From CAWDDA01 sp963813345 (lineage in GTDB: Bacteria > Acidobacteriota > Blastocatellia > RBC074), in contig CAWEYR010000001.1 in the NCBI GenBank assembly GCA_963813345.1, forward strand, positions 23,540 to 87,539: a stretch of DNA of 64,000 nt. Reading direction: 5' to 3'. This document shows positions 40,004-51,281 of this stretch, one piece after another (position 1 is the stretch's first letter; the number at the start of each line of letters is the position of its first letter). The translations under genes and the position numbers were made by a program. The notes under the pieces were generated by a model. That model was not told the DNA's origin. It saw only the letters and a list, made by a program, of their open reading frames with translations, and searched no databases.

Positions 40004-42010
40004 ATGGAAGAAAAACACAGGTTCACGGTTAAGGATTTCTCAACTGTTCGTCGCGTCTTTCTACTTTGGCTGCTGGTAGTGTGCGCAGTCCCACTCGCTG
40101 CTCAGGGAAGAAGGGCCGGGAGCCAGCCGTCACCTACACCGACTGCCACGCCTTCGACGACACCCTCGCCAAGTCCTGGAGCGACTCCCGTTACGGCGAT
40201 TCCCGTGTCTGAGATCGCGGTTAGAGGAACCGAGCTGAAAATCGAGTTGCGCGGCTATGAGGACCAGCTTAATCGAGACAAAACGCTCGAATCCATTGAA
40301 CAGGCCCTGAAATCACCTGAGGTGAGTCTCGATGAAGAGACGCGTGAGGTTGACAGGCTGATTCGAAGCGCAGGCGGCTACAACGACCTTTTGGACCTCG
40401 AGCAGATGTGGACCGCTCGAAAGCAACGAAATGATAAGTGGCACGAAACATTGACTAATCGAAGCAATGCCGTGCTACAGACGATACTCAAGCTCGTTGC
40501 GCGTCGTGACGAATGGACTCTTACTCGGAGCCAGGCGGAAGAGGCGGGCGTCCTGGAACAGGTCGCACCGGCAATTGAATCAGCGCTCGCGCAGATTGCG
40601 GCGACTGGAAAGCGCGCTCATGACCAGCTTAACTATCTACTTGGAGTTCAGGATCGACTTTCCCGTGATGAGCTGACTGCGCTCGAAGTTCTCGGCAAGC
40701 TTCAAAGTGCCGAATCCTCGATGAAGCGGAGCCTGTGGATTCGAGACAGTCCGCCCTTGTGGAACATCAAAGCTTCGTTTCAGGCAGAAAAAGGAGTCCC
40801 ACGATATGTAGCTGGTGCTGTCGAATACAACGCTTCTCGAATTGGTTCCTACCTGTCGGCAAACATACCCCTTGTGCTCTTCTTTATTGCAGTCTTCTCA
40901 ACTGCATTCGTCATCTCTCTAAAGTTGCGAAGGAACGCGCTCGCCGAGTCGAAATCGATATCATCGACGGATGCCAGCCGCGAGTTTTTTAACCTGCTGG
41001 TTCGAAGGAAGTCCTTTATCTCCTTAGTTCAAACCAATCATGACGACGTCATGAAATGGGTTCGCCGCTGCTGGCTTTGACTTTTTTTATCATATGGATC
41101 AGCGGAGCACTCGAGTTTCTCGCACTCCAGGATCAGGTTTATAGCTGGTTGACCTCGATGCTCGCGCTTCAAGTCAGCATTGGCTCGGTAACGATTACTC
41201 TCAGCGACGTGTTGACGTTTCTTACCGTCTTTATTGGTGGAGTGTTAATCGCCACGCTGATTCGATTTGTGCTTCGGGTCGATATACTTGGCCGTTTCAA
41301 TTTGAAGCATTGGCATTCCATACGCTATCGCCACGATTACTTACTATGTAATGGTGCTTCTCGTCTTCCTTCTCGCTGTGGCTGCTTCGGGTGTTGAGCT
41401 CTCGCGGTTCACGTTGCTTACGGGAGCGTTCGGAATTGGCGCTGGATTCGGGCTTCAGAACATTATCGGTAACTTTGTCGCGGGAATCATCCTACTCTTT
41501 GAGCGCCCCGTTCGTATCGGAGACTCACTCGAGGTTGGCCCGACATCAGGCGAGGTCGAACGCATCGGTATGCGATCAACATCAATCAGAACCTGGGAAG
41601 GCGCTGAAGTGATCGTTCCCAACTCCGATCTGATCTCGCAACAGGTAGTCAACTGGACGCTGACACGGCCTCGCAGACGCATCGAGCTGAGAGTCAGAGT
41701 GGTGCTTGGCTCACAACCTGCAGACGTTATTAACCTGTTGGAGGACGTCGCCCGGGCCCATCACGATGTCCTCAAGGATCCACCTCCCAATGCGTTGTTC
41801 TTTGAGTTTGGCGATGGTTCGCTCGACTTCGTCCTTCGCGCCTGGGTGCTTCAGTCAAGCGGCCACGAACGAGTAAAGAGTGAGGTTGGAGTAAGTGTTG
41901 TTGCCAGGCTCAAAGAAAAAGGGATCGCGGTTCCCGTTCGGCAAAACAATCTGGTATTGAAAAGCCAGGACGAGATACTTCAAGACCTGTCAGATGAAGT
42001 TCATCGCTGA
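40004..42010 (+). CDS. MscS-family mechanosensitive channel with large N-terminal region (frame breaks near 41,060 and 41,302)
   Basis: The first 280 residues form a signal peptide, a Pro/Thr-rich linker and a coiled-coil-like periplasmic region. Transmembrane helices follow. The MscS pore region is GAFGIGAGFGLQNIIGNFVAGIILLFERPVRIGD, and the cytoplasmic beta domain has VERIGMRSTSIRTWEGAEVIVPNSDLISQQVVNW. The second break is an extra T, after which GIPYAIATITYYVMVLLVF resumes. The corrected length is about 667 residues, in the range of MscK/YbiO-type channels. It should open on hypo-osmotic shock. Confidence 0.85.
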
Positions 42011-42016
42011 GCGCCT

Positions 42017-43361
42017 TCAGGCCTCGCTCAAGCGCATTGTCTCCGGATTCCAGTGATACGGCCGCTTGTTGAAATAGCTCAGATTGCTGAGCAGCGCGGG
42101 GCCGGCTGCACGCAAGCCAAAGACGGGATCCTCGAGTACCGGTTGCCGGCTCCTGACACTCGCAAAGAAAGTGGCAAAGTGATCGAGAGTGTCGTTGTAG
42201 TTCCGGCCAACACTGAAGGTCTCGAGCCCGGTGCTCTGCAACCGATCGGAACCTTTCCTTGCGGGGTACTTCTTTCTGTACTCTTCGAGGTATTGCTTTT
42301 GAATCGCCTCAGGAAACGACTCGATCGTCATCCCCGGTTCACGTTCCGGCTGTCGTTTGGCGACCGACACGCCGCCGCCGCCGATGGTCATCATTCCTTC
42401 ATTGCCGATAAACCTGAATTCAGATCCTTCACCTCCACCATCGGCAAAATTAACCTTGAGCAGCAGATTGAACGCCGGATGGTTCGCTGTCTCCGGATAA
42501 TCGTAGATTCCAAGCATTACATCAGGAACATCACGCCCATCCTTCCAGAAACGGATTCCGCCGGATGTCATGACGCGATTCGGTCCGTTCGAGCTGATGA
42601 CGAAATGAATCCCGGTAAACAGATGGACAAAAAGATCGCCGGCCACTCCGGTGCCATAGTCACGATAGTTGCGCCACCTGAACAGTCGTACAGGCTCGAA
42701 GGGACGTTTTGGGGCGTGCCCGATAAAGCGGTCCCAATCGATAGTTTGTGGGGACGCGTCTGGCGGAATCGTGTATTGCCAGGCGCCCATCGCTGAGTTC
42801 CGGTCGATCCAGGCTTCGATCATGTTGAGCGTGCCGATTGCACCGCTCCGAAACAGATCTCGCGCCTTATGATAGATAAGTGAGCTGACGCGCTGGCTTC
42901 CGACCTGCAGGATGCGCGACTGCTTCTTCGCGGCGTCAATGACGGCTTGGCCCTCTTCGACCTGCTGAACCACCGGTTTCTCGCAATAGACATCCTTGCC
43001 TGCCGCCATAGCATCAATCGACATTCGCGAGTGCCAGTGATCTGGCGTGGCAATGATGACAGCGTCAATCTCGGGTCGAGCGAGAAGCTCGCGATAATCA
43101 CGCGTGGTTACGATCTGCGGTCCCCAGACCTCCTTTGCGCGCGTCAACCGCCCATCGTACACATCGGATACGGCCACAAGCTCGACACCCGGAACGCGAA
43201 GCGCTACAGGCATGGTCTCCATTCCGCGGATGCCAAGACCTATGAGACCCACTTGGATCTTGTCGTTGGGTGATGTCTGCTCGCGCAAGTACCTGTTCGT
43301 GAGCGGCAAGAATGACCGTTCCCGTTGCTGCCTGCCTGATAAAATCTCTTCTAGTGGTCAT
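42017..43361 (-). CDS. Tat-exported Gfo/Idh/MocA-family oxidoreductase (frame break near 43,285)
   Basis: The true start at 43,361 gives MTTRRDFIRQAATGTVILAA, a Tat signal with RRDFI. After an extra base the chain continues SPNDKIQVGLIGLGIRG, the NAD-binding motif, then CEKPV (catalytic Lys) and a C-terminal beta domain. Acidobacterial and planctomycetal genomes carry many such exported sugar oxidoreductases. The stop codon of the upstream gene overlaps this start by four bases (43,358-43,361). Confidence 0.8.
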
Positions 43362-44204
43362 AGGCTCAATATCCTGTCTACGCGTCGATTGACTTCACGG
43401 AGATAAGCTTCGTCGCCTCCAGGAAGTTCGACGGTCAAGAAACCGGAGAAATTGATCTCGCCGATCGCGCGGCGAACCTCGGTCCAATCAATGCTTCCCT
43501 CCTGCAGGGGCACAAATTGGCGTGTATCGGTCTTGAAATCTTTCAAGTGAAACTTAAGTATGCGACTTCCAAGAGTTCGAATCCACTCCTGAGGAAAACC
43601 GTACATAACGACATTTCCGACGTCGAAGTAGGCTCGAATCCAGGGACTGCGAAACTCGTCGACATATCTCACGAAATCAGGCGCTGAGAGAAGGAATTTA
43701 TTCCAGACCTCTTCAATTGCGATTACCACTCCAAGTTCTTTTGCCAGAGGAATGAGTTTGCGAATTTCCGCCTGCGAGCGTTCCCAGGCCTGAGTGTAGG
43801 TAGTCTTTGGGTCGACAACCGCTGGAACCAGGAGCACGGCATCTGCTCCCCAGAGCTTCGCGTTTCTGAGGGATGTCTCCATTCCCTTGATGCTCTGGGC
43901 GACAACCTGAGGGTCGGCGCTCGAGAGAGGGTATCTCCAGTGATCCATATTCATCACTGAATGGATTCTGAGCTTTGCCTTGTCAGCAGCTTCCTTGATT
44001 TCGTCAGCGATCTTCGGGTCAGTAACCGTCTGTGCCTCAAGACCCTCAAACCCTATGTCAACCGCAAGCTTGAACCGGTCGAGATAGCTCATCTCCTTCG
44101 GGAGCATGGTGATAAGGACCGCTTTTTTGAGCTGGCGCGCTGAGCGGGGTCAATTGAGCCAGCGCAGCGAAGGCACTCAATTGTGTGAAGCTTCGACGAT
44201 TCAT
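43358..44204 (-). CDS. Exported sugar-phosphate isomerase/epimerase-like TIM barrel (frame break near 44,120)
   Basis: ATG at 44,204 opens MNRRSFTQLSAFAALAQL, a Tat-like signal with NRRSF. After a break in a run of As the chain resumes as AVLITMLPKEMSYLDRFKLAVDIGFEGLEAQTV. The barrel has the metal-binding acidic residues in IAIEEVWNK and YFDVGN, and HLKDF near the C-terminus. Corrected length is about 281 residues. Substrate unknown. It is coupled to the Gfo/Idh gene. Confidence 0.78.
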
Positions 44205-44208
44205 AGAG

Positions 44209-44340
44209 AGGGTCAGGAGTCAGGATCAGGGAGGCATGTTCAGTTGAGCTTCAAGACTTGAGACTTTGTAGGCAGTTGACCAATAACAAATGACAAATCT
44301 CAAATCTCGAATCTCAAATGCGGTCCTGATCCCTGACCCC
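44209..44340. repeat. Composite palindrome, decayed copy g
   Basis: The outer arm remains (GGGTCAGGAGTCAGGATCAGG with CCTGATCCCTGACCCC at the right end), but the inner arm is eroded to GAGCTTCAAGACTTGAGAC and an unrelated tandem AAATCTCAAATCTC tract. This makes it the most degenerate copy. No gene was seen in the 225-base gap around it. Confidence 0.6.
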
Positions 44341-44429
44341 AAACTCTAAGCCCGTCCACCCCTTTTGGCAACAGGTCATGTGCTCTGTTAAGATACTCGA
44401 CTCTTTCATACACGCGAGGGAGTACTGTA

Positions 44430-45602
44430 ATGGTGCAAAGACAACCGGAACTTCATATGCCGCCCTTATCGGTTCTGTCCGAGGAGGAGCTGCTTTTCCG
44501 TGCCAGCGTCCGTGAGTTTGCGGAGGCGGAGATAAAGCCTTACGTCCGTCAGATGGATGCCGAAGGAAGGCTGAGACCAGAAATTATTGCCAAGTGTTTC
44601 GAGCTCGGGCTGATGAGCATCGAGCCCCCGGAAACTTACGGCGGCTCGGGCGGCACGTTCTTTATGGCCTGTCTGGCGATTGAAGAGCTTGCTCGAGTGG
44701 ACCCGTCAGTCAGCGTCTTTATCGATGTCAACAATACCCTCGTTCTCAACGCCTTTACGCGCTGGGGTACGGAAGAACAGAAGCGCAGGTACATGCCACA
44801 GCTCGCGACTGACACTGTCGGCGCCTACGCACTGAGCGAGGCGAGTTCGGGTTCGGATGCGTTCGCGCTTCAGACGAGGGCGGTCGACAAGGGCGACCAC
44901 TTTCTCCTCAACGGCAGGAAACTCTGGATCACCAATTCGATCGAGGCCGGGCTCTTTCTTCTCTTTGCAAATGAGAACCCCGAGAAGGGATACAAGGGGA
45001 TTACTGCGTTCATCGTGGAGAAGGGATTCGAAGGTTTCACAGTTGGACACAAGGAAGACAAGCTGGGAATCCGTGCATCATCAACGTGCGAACTGATTCT
45101 TGAAGATTGCCGCGTTCCGAAGGAGAACGTTCTCGGAGAGCGGGGCAAAGGCTACAAGATTGCTATTGAGACACTGAACGAGGGAAGGATCGGGATCGGC
45201 GCGCAGATGCTTGGCCTGGCACAGGGAGCGTATGAATGCGCTCTTGCTTATACGAAAGAACGTAAGCAGTTTGGCCAGCCGATCTCAGAATTTCAGGGTG
45301 TTCAGTTCCAACTGGCAGAGATGGCGACCGAGATCGAGGCTGTGAGACTGATGGTCTATAACTGCGCGCGATTGAAGGACGCTGGTTTGCCGTTCATCAA
45401 GCAGGCTGCGATGGCGAAGCTCAAAGCGTCTCTCATAGCAGAGCGTGTGGCATCGACTGCACTCGAGCTCTACGGCGGGTACGGTTACACAAAGGACTAT
45501 CCGGTCGAAAAGTTTTTCAGGGATTCAAAGATCGGACAGATCTACGAAGGTACGTCAAACATGCAACGTCAGACAATTGCGAAGTTGCTGCTTGCAGAGT
45601 GA
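44430..45602 (+). CDS. Acyl-CoA dehydrogenase
   Basis: 390 residues. The flavoprotein motifs are YALSEASSGSDAFAL, LNGRKLWITNS and YTKERKQFGQPISEFQGVQFQLAEMA. The distal motif LYGGYGYTKDYPVEKFFRDSKIGQIYEGTSNMQRQTIAK carries the catalytic Glu in YEGT. FAD-dependent alpha,beta-oxidation of acyl-CoA. No electron-transfer flavoprotein gene is adjacent. A GAGGGAG site precedes the ATG. Chain-length preference is not predictable. Confidence 0.88.
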   Translation: MVQRQPELHMPPLSVLSEEELLFRASVREFAEAEIKPYVRQMDAEGRLRPEIIAKCFELGLMSIEPPETYGGSGGTFFMACLAIEELARVDPSVSVFIDVNNTLVLNAFTRWGTEEQKRRYMPQLATDTVGAYALSEASSGSDAFALQTRAVDKGDHFLLNGRKLWITNSIEAGLFLLFANENPEKGYKGITAFIVEKGFEGFTVGHKEDKLGIRASSTCELILEDCRVPKENVLGERGKGYKIAIETLNEGRIGIGAQMLGLAQGAYECALAYTKERKQFGQPISEFQGVQFQLAEMATEIEAVRLMVYNCARLKDAGLPFIKQAAMAKLKASLIAERVASTALELYGGYGYTKDYPVEKFFRDSKIGQIYEGTSNMQRQTIAKLLLAE

Positions 45603-45614
45603 ATTTACAGAAGT

Positions 45615-47926
45615 GACGGCAGCTACAGATCAAGCCAATCACCAGGATCATGGCGATCATCGAGATCATAAAGGCCATCAGGATCATCTGGCAGGACTCA
45701 ACGAAGAGCAGCGCGATGCTGTCTACGACGACTGAGGGTCCGATACTCATCCTCGCCGGAGCGGGCAGTGGCAAGACGCGCGTCATCACTCACCGGATAG
45801 CCTACCTGATCGAATCGTGCTCGGTTCGGCCGGAGCAGGTTCTCGCCGTCACATTCACAAACAAGGCTGCGGGAGAGATGAAGGAGCGAGTCCAGCGTCT
45901 CCTGGCAGGTTACTATTCGCAGGAAGCGCGCACCGGCTCGCCGTTTATTTCGACCTTCCATTCTCTTTGCGTCCGCATGCTTCGCCGAGACATCGAAAAA
46001 CTCGAGCTCGGATTCACCCGCTCGTTCACGATCTATGATCAGGACGATCAGGAGCGGTTGATGAAAACGGTGCTCAGGGACATTGGCGCTGACGAAAAGC
46101 AGGCGAAGGCAACGCGGAGTCTGATAAGTACCGCGAAAAATCGTGGTGAGGAGCCCTACGACGATGTCACAATTCGGGCGTTTGAACTTTACCAGCGACG
46201 CCTGACCACATCGAACGCCCTCGATTTCGATGATTTGCTGATCTACGCAGTCAGGTTGCTGCGCAAGTCAAAAGAAGCACGCGAGTGGTATCACAATCGT
46301 TTTCGCCACGTAATGGTGGACGAGTTTCAGGACACCAACGGGCTTCAATACTCGCTCGTCAGACTGATCGTCGAAGGCGACGGCCTCGCAGAAAAACATG
46401 ATGAACGCAATGGTGGAAGGGCCGAAGTCTCTGCGTTGTCGGTGACGAATCGCAATCGATCTACCGGTGGCGCGGTTCTGACTTCAAGATCATCCTCGGC
46501 TTCCGCAAGGAGTTTCCCGAGGTCAAGGTGATCAAGCTCGAAGAGAATTACAGGTCAACGCGGAGAATCCTCGAAGCGGCGAATGCCGTCATCGCGAACA
46601 ACAAACAGAGATTCGAAAAGAACCTCAGAACGACTCGCTCGGAAGGCGCTAAGATCGGTTACACGCAGTTATTCTCTGGCGAGGATGAAGCGGCATGGGT
46701 GGTAAGCAGGATCAGCGAGCATCTTGCGCCGTGATCCTGAGGCGCGCGCTGCGGTGCTTTATCGTACGAACGCGCAGTCACGACTCTTCGAGGAGGCGTG
46801 CCGGCGTTCAGGGCTGCGATACAACCTGGTAGGCGGCTTCAGTTTTTACGATCGCCTCGAGATCAAGGATGCGATTGCTTACCTCAAGCTAGCGCTCAAC
46901 CCTGAAGACTCTATCTCACTCCTGCGAATCATCAACAGCCCGGCACGCGGGATAGGACGGTCGACACTGGACGAGCTTGAACGTCATGCCACCGAGCTCA
47001 AGGTATCGCACTGGGAGGCGATCGCGGCGATTCTCGAAAGGAATCTGGTGCCGGCGCGGGCGCACCTCGCTCTCACCGCATTCAGAGAGATCATGACCAG
47101 GCTTATCGAGAAAGTGAGAACTCCGGAGGAGCCTCTTTCAGAGATCGTAAAAGCTGCAATCCTGGACAGCGGATATGAACGCGCGCTCAAGGAAGAAGAC
47201 AACGAGGAAGCCGCAGCGCGTCTGCAGAATCTCGAGGAACTTGTGAATGCGGCGGCTGAAGCCGAGGAGAAGGGTGAAGACATCCGCGACTTCATTGATC
47301 ATGCCGCGCTCGTGGCCGATACCGATGATTACACTGGAGCGGCACAGGTCACGCTCCTGACGATGCACTCAGCGAAAGGCCTTGAGTTCTCGGTAGTATT
47401 CATTGCGGGGCTCGAAGACGGAATGTTTCCGCACTCGCGCTCGGAGGGAGACGAGGACGAGCTCGAAGAAGAGAGACGGCTCTATTACGTCGCAATCACG
47501 CGTGCGAAGAACAATCTTTACCTTTCGCACGCGAAAAAGCGGCGCGTCTTTGGCGAAGAAAGGCTGTCAGACCCTTCGATGTTTCTCAACGAGGTTCCGC
47601 CGGAGTTGATCGACAATCTGTCTCCGGGCACCAGCTGGCTGGGATATCGCGATCTGTCGCGCAACAGGGAGCGCAAACCGTTCGCGGGAAGGACATATAA
47701 CAAAGTGGAAGACCTTAACGATTTCTTCAAGAAGAAAAGTGGAAAGGCTCAAGGCAGTGACTCAGGATTGAAGGCCGGAACGCGAGTTCGCCATGCAAAG
47801 TATGGTCAGGGCCTGGTAGTCAAGGTTGAAGGTGAAGGAGATCAGACGAAACTGACGATCAGCTTTCCCGGATACGGTATGAAGAAGATGATCGAGAAGT
47901 ATGCTGAATTGACGAAGGAGAAGTAG
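45615..47926 (+). CDS. UvrD/PcrA-type DNA helicase (frame breaks near 45,735, 46,400-46,430 and 46,730)
   Basis: GTG at 45,615 starts a short tail with five xDH triplets (residues 10-25: QDH, GDH, RDH, KGH, QDH). LAGLNEEQRDAVYDD follows, then after an extra T EGPILILAGAGSGKTR (Walker A). Further helicase motifs are TFTNKAA, the VDEFQDTN Walker B, VVGDESQSIYRWRG, EENYRSTRRIL, VLYRTNAQSR, LLTMHSAKGLEF and YYVAITRA. The middle break is best explained by two extra bases. The C-terminal end RHAKYGQGLVVKVEGEGDQTKLTISFPGYGMKKM is the PcrA/UvrD Tudor-like domain. It unwinds DNA in repair and replication. Confidence 0.9.
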
Positions 47927-47942
47927 GAGAAGAAGAGAGAAG

Positions 47943-47966
47943 ATTCCGCCTGAAGGCGGTACAACG
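47943..47966 (+). repeat. Short palindromic repeat (core CCGCCTGAAGGCGG) before rimO
   Basis: An intact copy in the same orientation as 11926: TTCCGCCTGAAGGCGG followed by TACAACG. The rimO start codon follows 6 bases further on. Confidence 0.65.
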
Positions 47967-47971
47967 TACAC

Positions 47972-49342
47972 ATGAGTATTCAAACTATAGGATTTGTCAG
48001 TCTCGGCTGTCCCAAGAATCTCGTCGATAGCGAGTTGATGATGGGTCAGCTGGCTAAGCACGGTTACAAGCTTACGACTGACAAGGAAGCTGCAGATGTG
48101 ATTGTCGTCAACACCTGCGGCTTTATCGATGCAGCCAAGGAAGAATCGATCAACACGATTCTTGAAATGGCTGAGCTCAAGGAATCAGGCAACTGCAAGC
48201 GTCTGGTCGTTGCAGGCTGTCTCGTCGAGCGGTATCGCAAGGACCTGCTCAACCAACTTCCTGAGGTCGACGCAGTCCTCGGAACAAGCGAGATCGAGAA
48301 GATAGTCGCGGCAGTTGATCCTGCTGCTGTCGCCGCAGACGATGCAGCTTTTGTCGCATCGAATGCGTGGATGAGCCGCGGGCTTCCGACATATCTTTAC
48401 GATGAGACGTCGCCGCGGATTCTTGCGACGCCGAAGCACTTTGCCTATTTGAAGATTGCGGAAGGCTGTGATCACACTTGCTCGTTCTGTGCGATACCTC
48501 AAATGCGAGGGCTCTATCGCAGCCGCCGCGCCGGTTCGATTCTGAGGGAAGCGGAGCAGTTGGCGGCGCAGGGTGTGAAAGAGCTCGTGCTCATTTCGCA
48601 GGACTCCACTCAATACGGTCTTGATCTTGGAATCAAGGATGGGCTTGCTGATCTGCTTCGATCGCTCGCGCGGACTGATGGCATCGAATGGATCCGCGTT
48701 ATGTACACATATCCGAATTCGCTGAGCGACGCGACGCTGCGCGTAATGGCCGAAGAGGCGAAGGTATGCAGCTACCTTGATATGCCGTTGCAGCATTCAA
48801 GCGCCAATGTGCTCAAGCGGATGAGACGTGGAGGCAATCGCGCGCTGCTGACAAAGCTTCTCGAGCGCGCGAAATCCATTGTGCCTGGAATTGCCTTGCG
48901 TACAACATTCATTGTCGGATTCCCCGGCGAAACGGACGAGGACTTCGAAGACCTCATGACATTCGTCCGCGAAGTCGAGTTTGATCGATTGGGCGTGTTC
49001 ACTTATTCCGACGAAGAAGGCACTCACGGCTTCGATCTGGACGGGAAGGTTGCTGCACGCACAATGAGGTCGCGCCGCGCAAAGATTCTGCGAGAACAGT
49101 CAAGAATCTCGAAGCGCAAACATCGTGAGCTTATTGGAAAGCGTTTCCGGGCGCTGCTTGAGGGCATTTCAGAGGAGAGCGATCTTTTCCTGCAGGCACG
49201 CCTCGAATCCCAGGCGCCTGAGATCGATGGGCACGTGCTGGTGAATGACATGCCGGAAGGATTTGAAGCGCATCCTGGTCAGTTTGTCGACCTCGAAATC
49301 ACCGAAGCTCACGAGTACGATCTCGTAGCGAGAGTCGTTTAG
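47972..49342 (+). CDS. rimO: Ribosomal protein S12 methylthiotransferase
   Basis: 456 residues. The N-terminal UPF0004 domain has cysteines 13, 49 and 83 for one 4Fe-4S cluster (SLGCPKNLVD, NTCGFIDAAKEES, AGCLVERY). The radical-SAM CxxxCxxC is at 166-173 (GCDHTCSFC). A TRAM domain ends the chain. RimO adds methylthio to Asp in S12. The RimO-specific CGFIDAAKEES sequence separates it from MiaB. Confidence 0.93.
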   Translation: MSIQTIGFVSLGCPKNLVDSELMMGQLAKHGYKLTTDKEAADVIVVNTCGFIDAAKEESINTILEMAELKESGNCKRLVVAGCLVERYRKDLLNQLPEVDAVLGTSEIEKIVAAVDPAAVAADDAAFVASNAWMSRGLPTYLYDETSPRILATPKHFAYLKIAEGCDHTCSFCAIPQMRGLYRSRRAGSILREAEQLAAQGVKELVLISQDSTQYGLDLGIKDGLADLLRSLARTDGIEWIRVMYTYPNSLSDATLRVMAEEAKVCSYLDMPLQHSSANVLKRMRRGGNRALLTKLLERAKSIVPGIALRTTFIVGFPGETDEDFEDLMTFVREVEFDRLGVFTYSDEEGTHGFDLDGKVAARTMRSRRAKILREQSRISKRKHRELIGKRFRALLEGISEESDLFLQARLESQAPEIDGHVLVNDMPEGFEAHPGQFVDLEITEAHEYDLVARVV

Positions 49343-49348
49343 AAGAAA

Positions 49349-49500
49349 AGTGCTGAGTGCTGAGTGCTGGGTGCTGAGTATGGGGTTCGAGTTCAAGCTT
49401 TAGCTTGGGGTTGCATTCCGAGATCAAAAAGGGCCTCAATGCAACCCCAAGCTAAAGCTTGAACTCAAACCCCATACTCAGCACCAGCACTCAGCACTCG
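49349..49500. repeat. Composite palindrome, copy h (GTGCTGA-type outer arm)
   Basis: AGTGCTGAGTGCTGAGTGCT on the left pairs with GCACCAGCACTCAGCACT on the right. The middle arm GAGTTCAAGCTTTAGCTTG and its complement are perfect. The inner arm GGGGTTGCATT pairs with AATGCAACCCC. It lies between two genes of the same orientation. Confidence 0.9.
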
Positions 49501-49523
49501 ACCTTCTTCCCAATCTTTGAGAC

Positions 49524-50037
49524 ATGCCGAAAAAGAATCCGCTTGATACTCTCGCGATTGCGCTTGCTACCGGACTTGGCGTTGGCTTTGTTCCGGTGGG
49601 GCCGGGGACAGCCGGGTCTCTTGTCGGTGTTGTCATCGCATGGCTGATCATCGATCGTCTCAAGTTTTCGCCCGGACGTTCTCTGGATAGCTATCGTCGG
49701 GGCTGGCGCGATCATACTTGCGGTCGGAATCTGGGCTTCGTCACGGGCCGAGAAGGTGTTCGGTCGAAAAGACGCGGGACAGATCGTAATCGATGAAGTC
49801 TGCGGGCAGATTATTACCTTTAGCTTTCTGGGATCGCTGATAGGACGGATCGGTGGCGCGTGGCGCTGGGCGCTGATTGCCGGGTTTCTTCTTTTCCGTC
49901 TTTTCGATATTACAAAGCCATATCCAATTGGCAGGTTGGAGAACATCGGATCGGGAATCGGCGTGATGGCTGACGACGTTGGCGCAGGCGTCTACGCCGC
50001 GCTGGCACTCTGGATTCTATTCTCGCTTATCTACTGA
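49524..50037 (+). CDS. pgpA: Phosphatidylglycerophosphatase A (one frame break)
   Basis: PgpA motifs: ALATGLGVGFVPVGPGTAGSL at the N-terminus, the IVIDEVCGQ segment and FDITKPYPIG. The break near 49,690 is followed by LWIAIVGAGAIILAVGIWASSRAEKVFG. About 171 residues, as usual. It dephosphorylates phosphatidylglycerol phosphate in the inner membrane. Confidence 0.9.
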
Positions 50038-50043
50038 GGCGTG

Positions 50044-51281
50044 ATGCTCAACGCAGAGATCATCGCGGTCGGCACAGAGATGTTGACGCCGCATCGCATC
50101 GATACGAATTCTCTCTGGCTCACCGAGCAGCTCAACGCGTTCGGGATCGAAGTCAGAATGAAGGTTATCGTCGGTGACGATGAGGCGCGCCTCGAGGAGG
50201 CGATCCGCGACGCTCTCCGGCGATCGCACGTCGTCATTGCGACTGGCGGCCTCGGTCCGACTGAAGATGACATCACGCGCAAAATATTCTCCCGTGTTCT
50301 CGGCAGGCGCCTGCAGCTTCATCAACCTACGCTGGACCATATTCGAGCACGCTTCGCGAAACGAAACATGAAGATGCCGGAGATAAACGCCAGGCAGGCG
50401 CTGGTTCCGGAGCGAGCTGACATCCTCGACAACGAGCGTGGCACGGCGCCCGGATTGATGATGCGCGAGAAGAACGCATTGATTTTTCTGCTGCCCGGGT
50501 CCGCCTCGCGAAATGAAGCCGATGTTCGAGACATCGGTCGCTCCAGTCCTGAAAAAAGAAGCGGGTTCGAGCTTTATACTGCGATGCAAGCTTTCCATTT
50601 TTGGTTTGTCAGAATCCGGCGTTGATGAAATTGCCGCTCCGATTTACTCGAGGTACACCAATCCGCAGACGACCATTCTTGCCGATCGCGGCGTAATCGA
50701 GCTTGCATCTCGCGGCTCGGTCGCGATCTGAACAGGACGGAAACAAGCTGCTTGTAGAGGTGTCGACTCAACTCGAGGAAGCGCTTGGTCACCACGTCTT
50801 TTCGACGCGCGGCGAGACTCTCGAGGAAGTGGTTGGAGAGTGGCTTCGGTTTCGGCGCGACACACTCGCAGTTGCTGAAAGCTGTACAGGAGGCCTGCTT
50901 GCGGCGCGTATCACGGACATACCTGGCAGCTCGGACTATTTTCTCCAGGGAGTTGTTCCTTATTCAAACCAGGCCAAGACGGAGCTGCTTGGCATTCCCT
51001 CACGGCTGATTGCAAATCACGGAGCAGTGAGTGCCGAGGTTGCACAGGCTATGGCTGAGGGAGTCAGAGAACGGTCGGGAGCGAGTTTTGGAATTGGCAT
51101 CACAGGAATCGCCGGTCCGGACGGCGGCAGTGAAGAGAAGCCTGTTGGGCTGGTCTATATAAGTCTCGCCGAAGAGGCCGGAACTGATACGAGAAGATAT
51201 GTCTTTCCCGGAGACCGCTATTTGATTCGCTATCTGACGGTGAATGCTGCGCTGGACCTTGTACGCCGACGGATTCGATGA
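50044..51281 (+). CDS. cinA: CinA-family protein (nicotinamide-nucleotide amidase/ADP-ribose pyrophosphatase, two frame breaks)
   Basis: The N-terminal MoCF-like domain (LNAEIIAVGTEML, ATGGLGPTEDDITR) is followed after a break near 50,502 (an extra T) by LPGPPREMKPMF. After a break near 50,710 (an extra G) it continues HLAARSRSEQDGNKLL. The C-terminal PncC domain has AESCTGGLLAARITDIPGSSDYFLQGVVPYSNQAK and GIAGPDGG. The length is about 412 residues. It salvages NMN and hydrolyses ADP-ribose. The stop overlaps plsY by ATGA. Confidence 0.9.
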
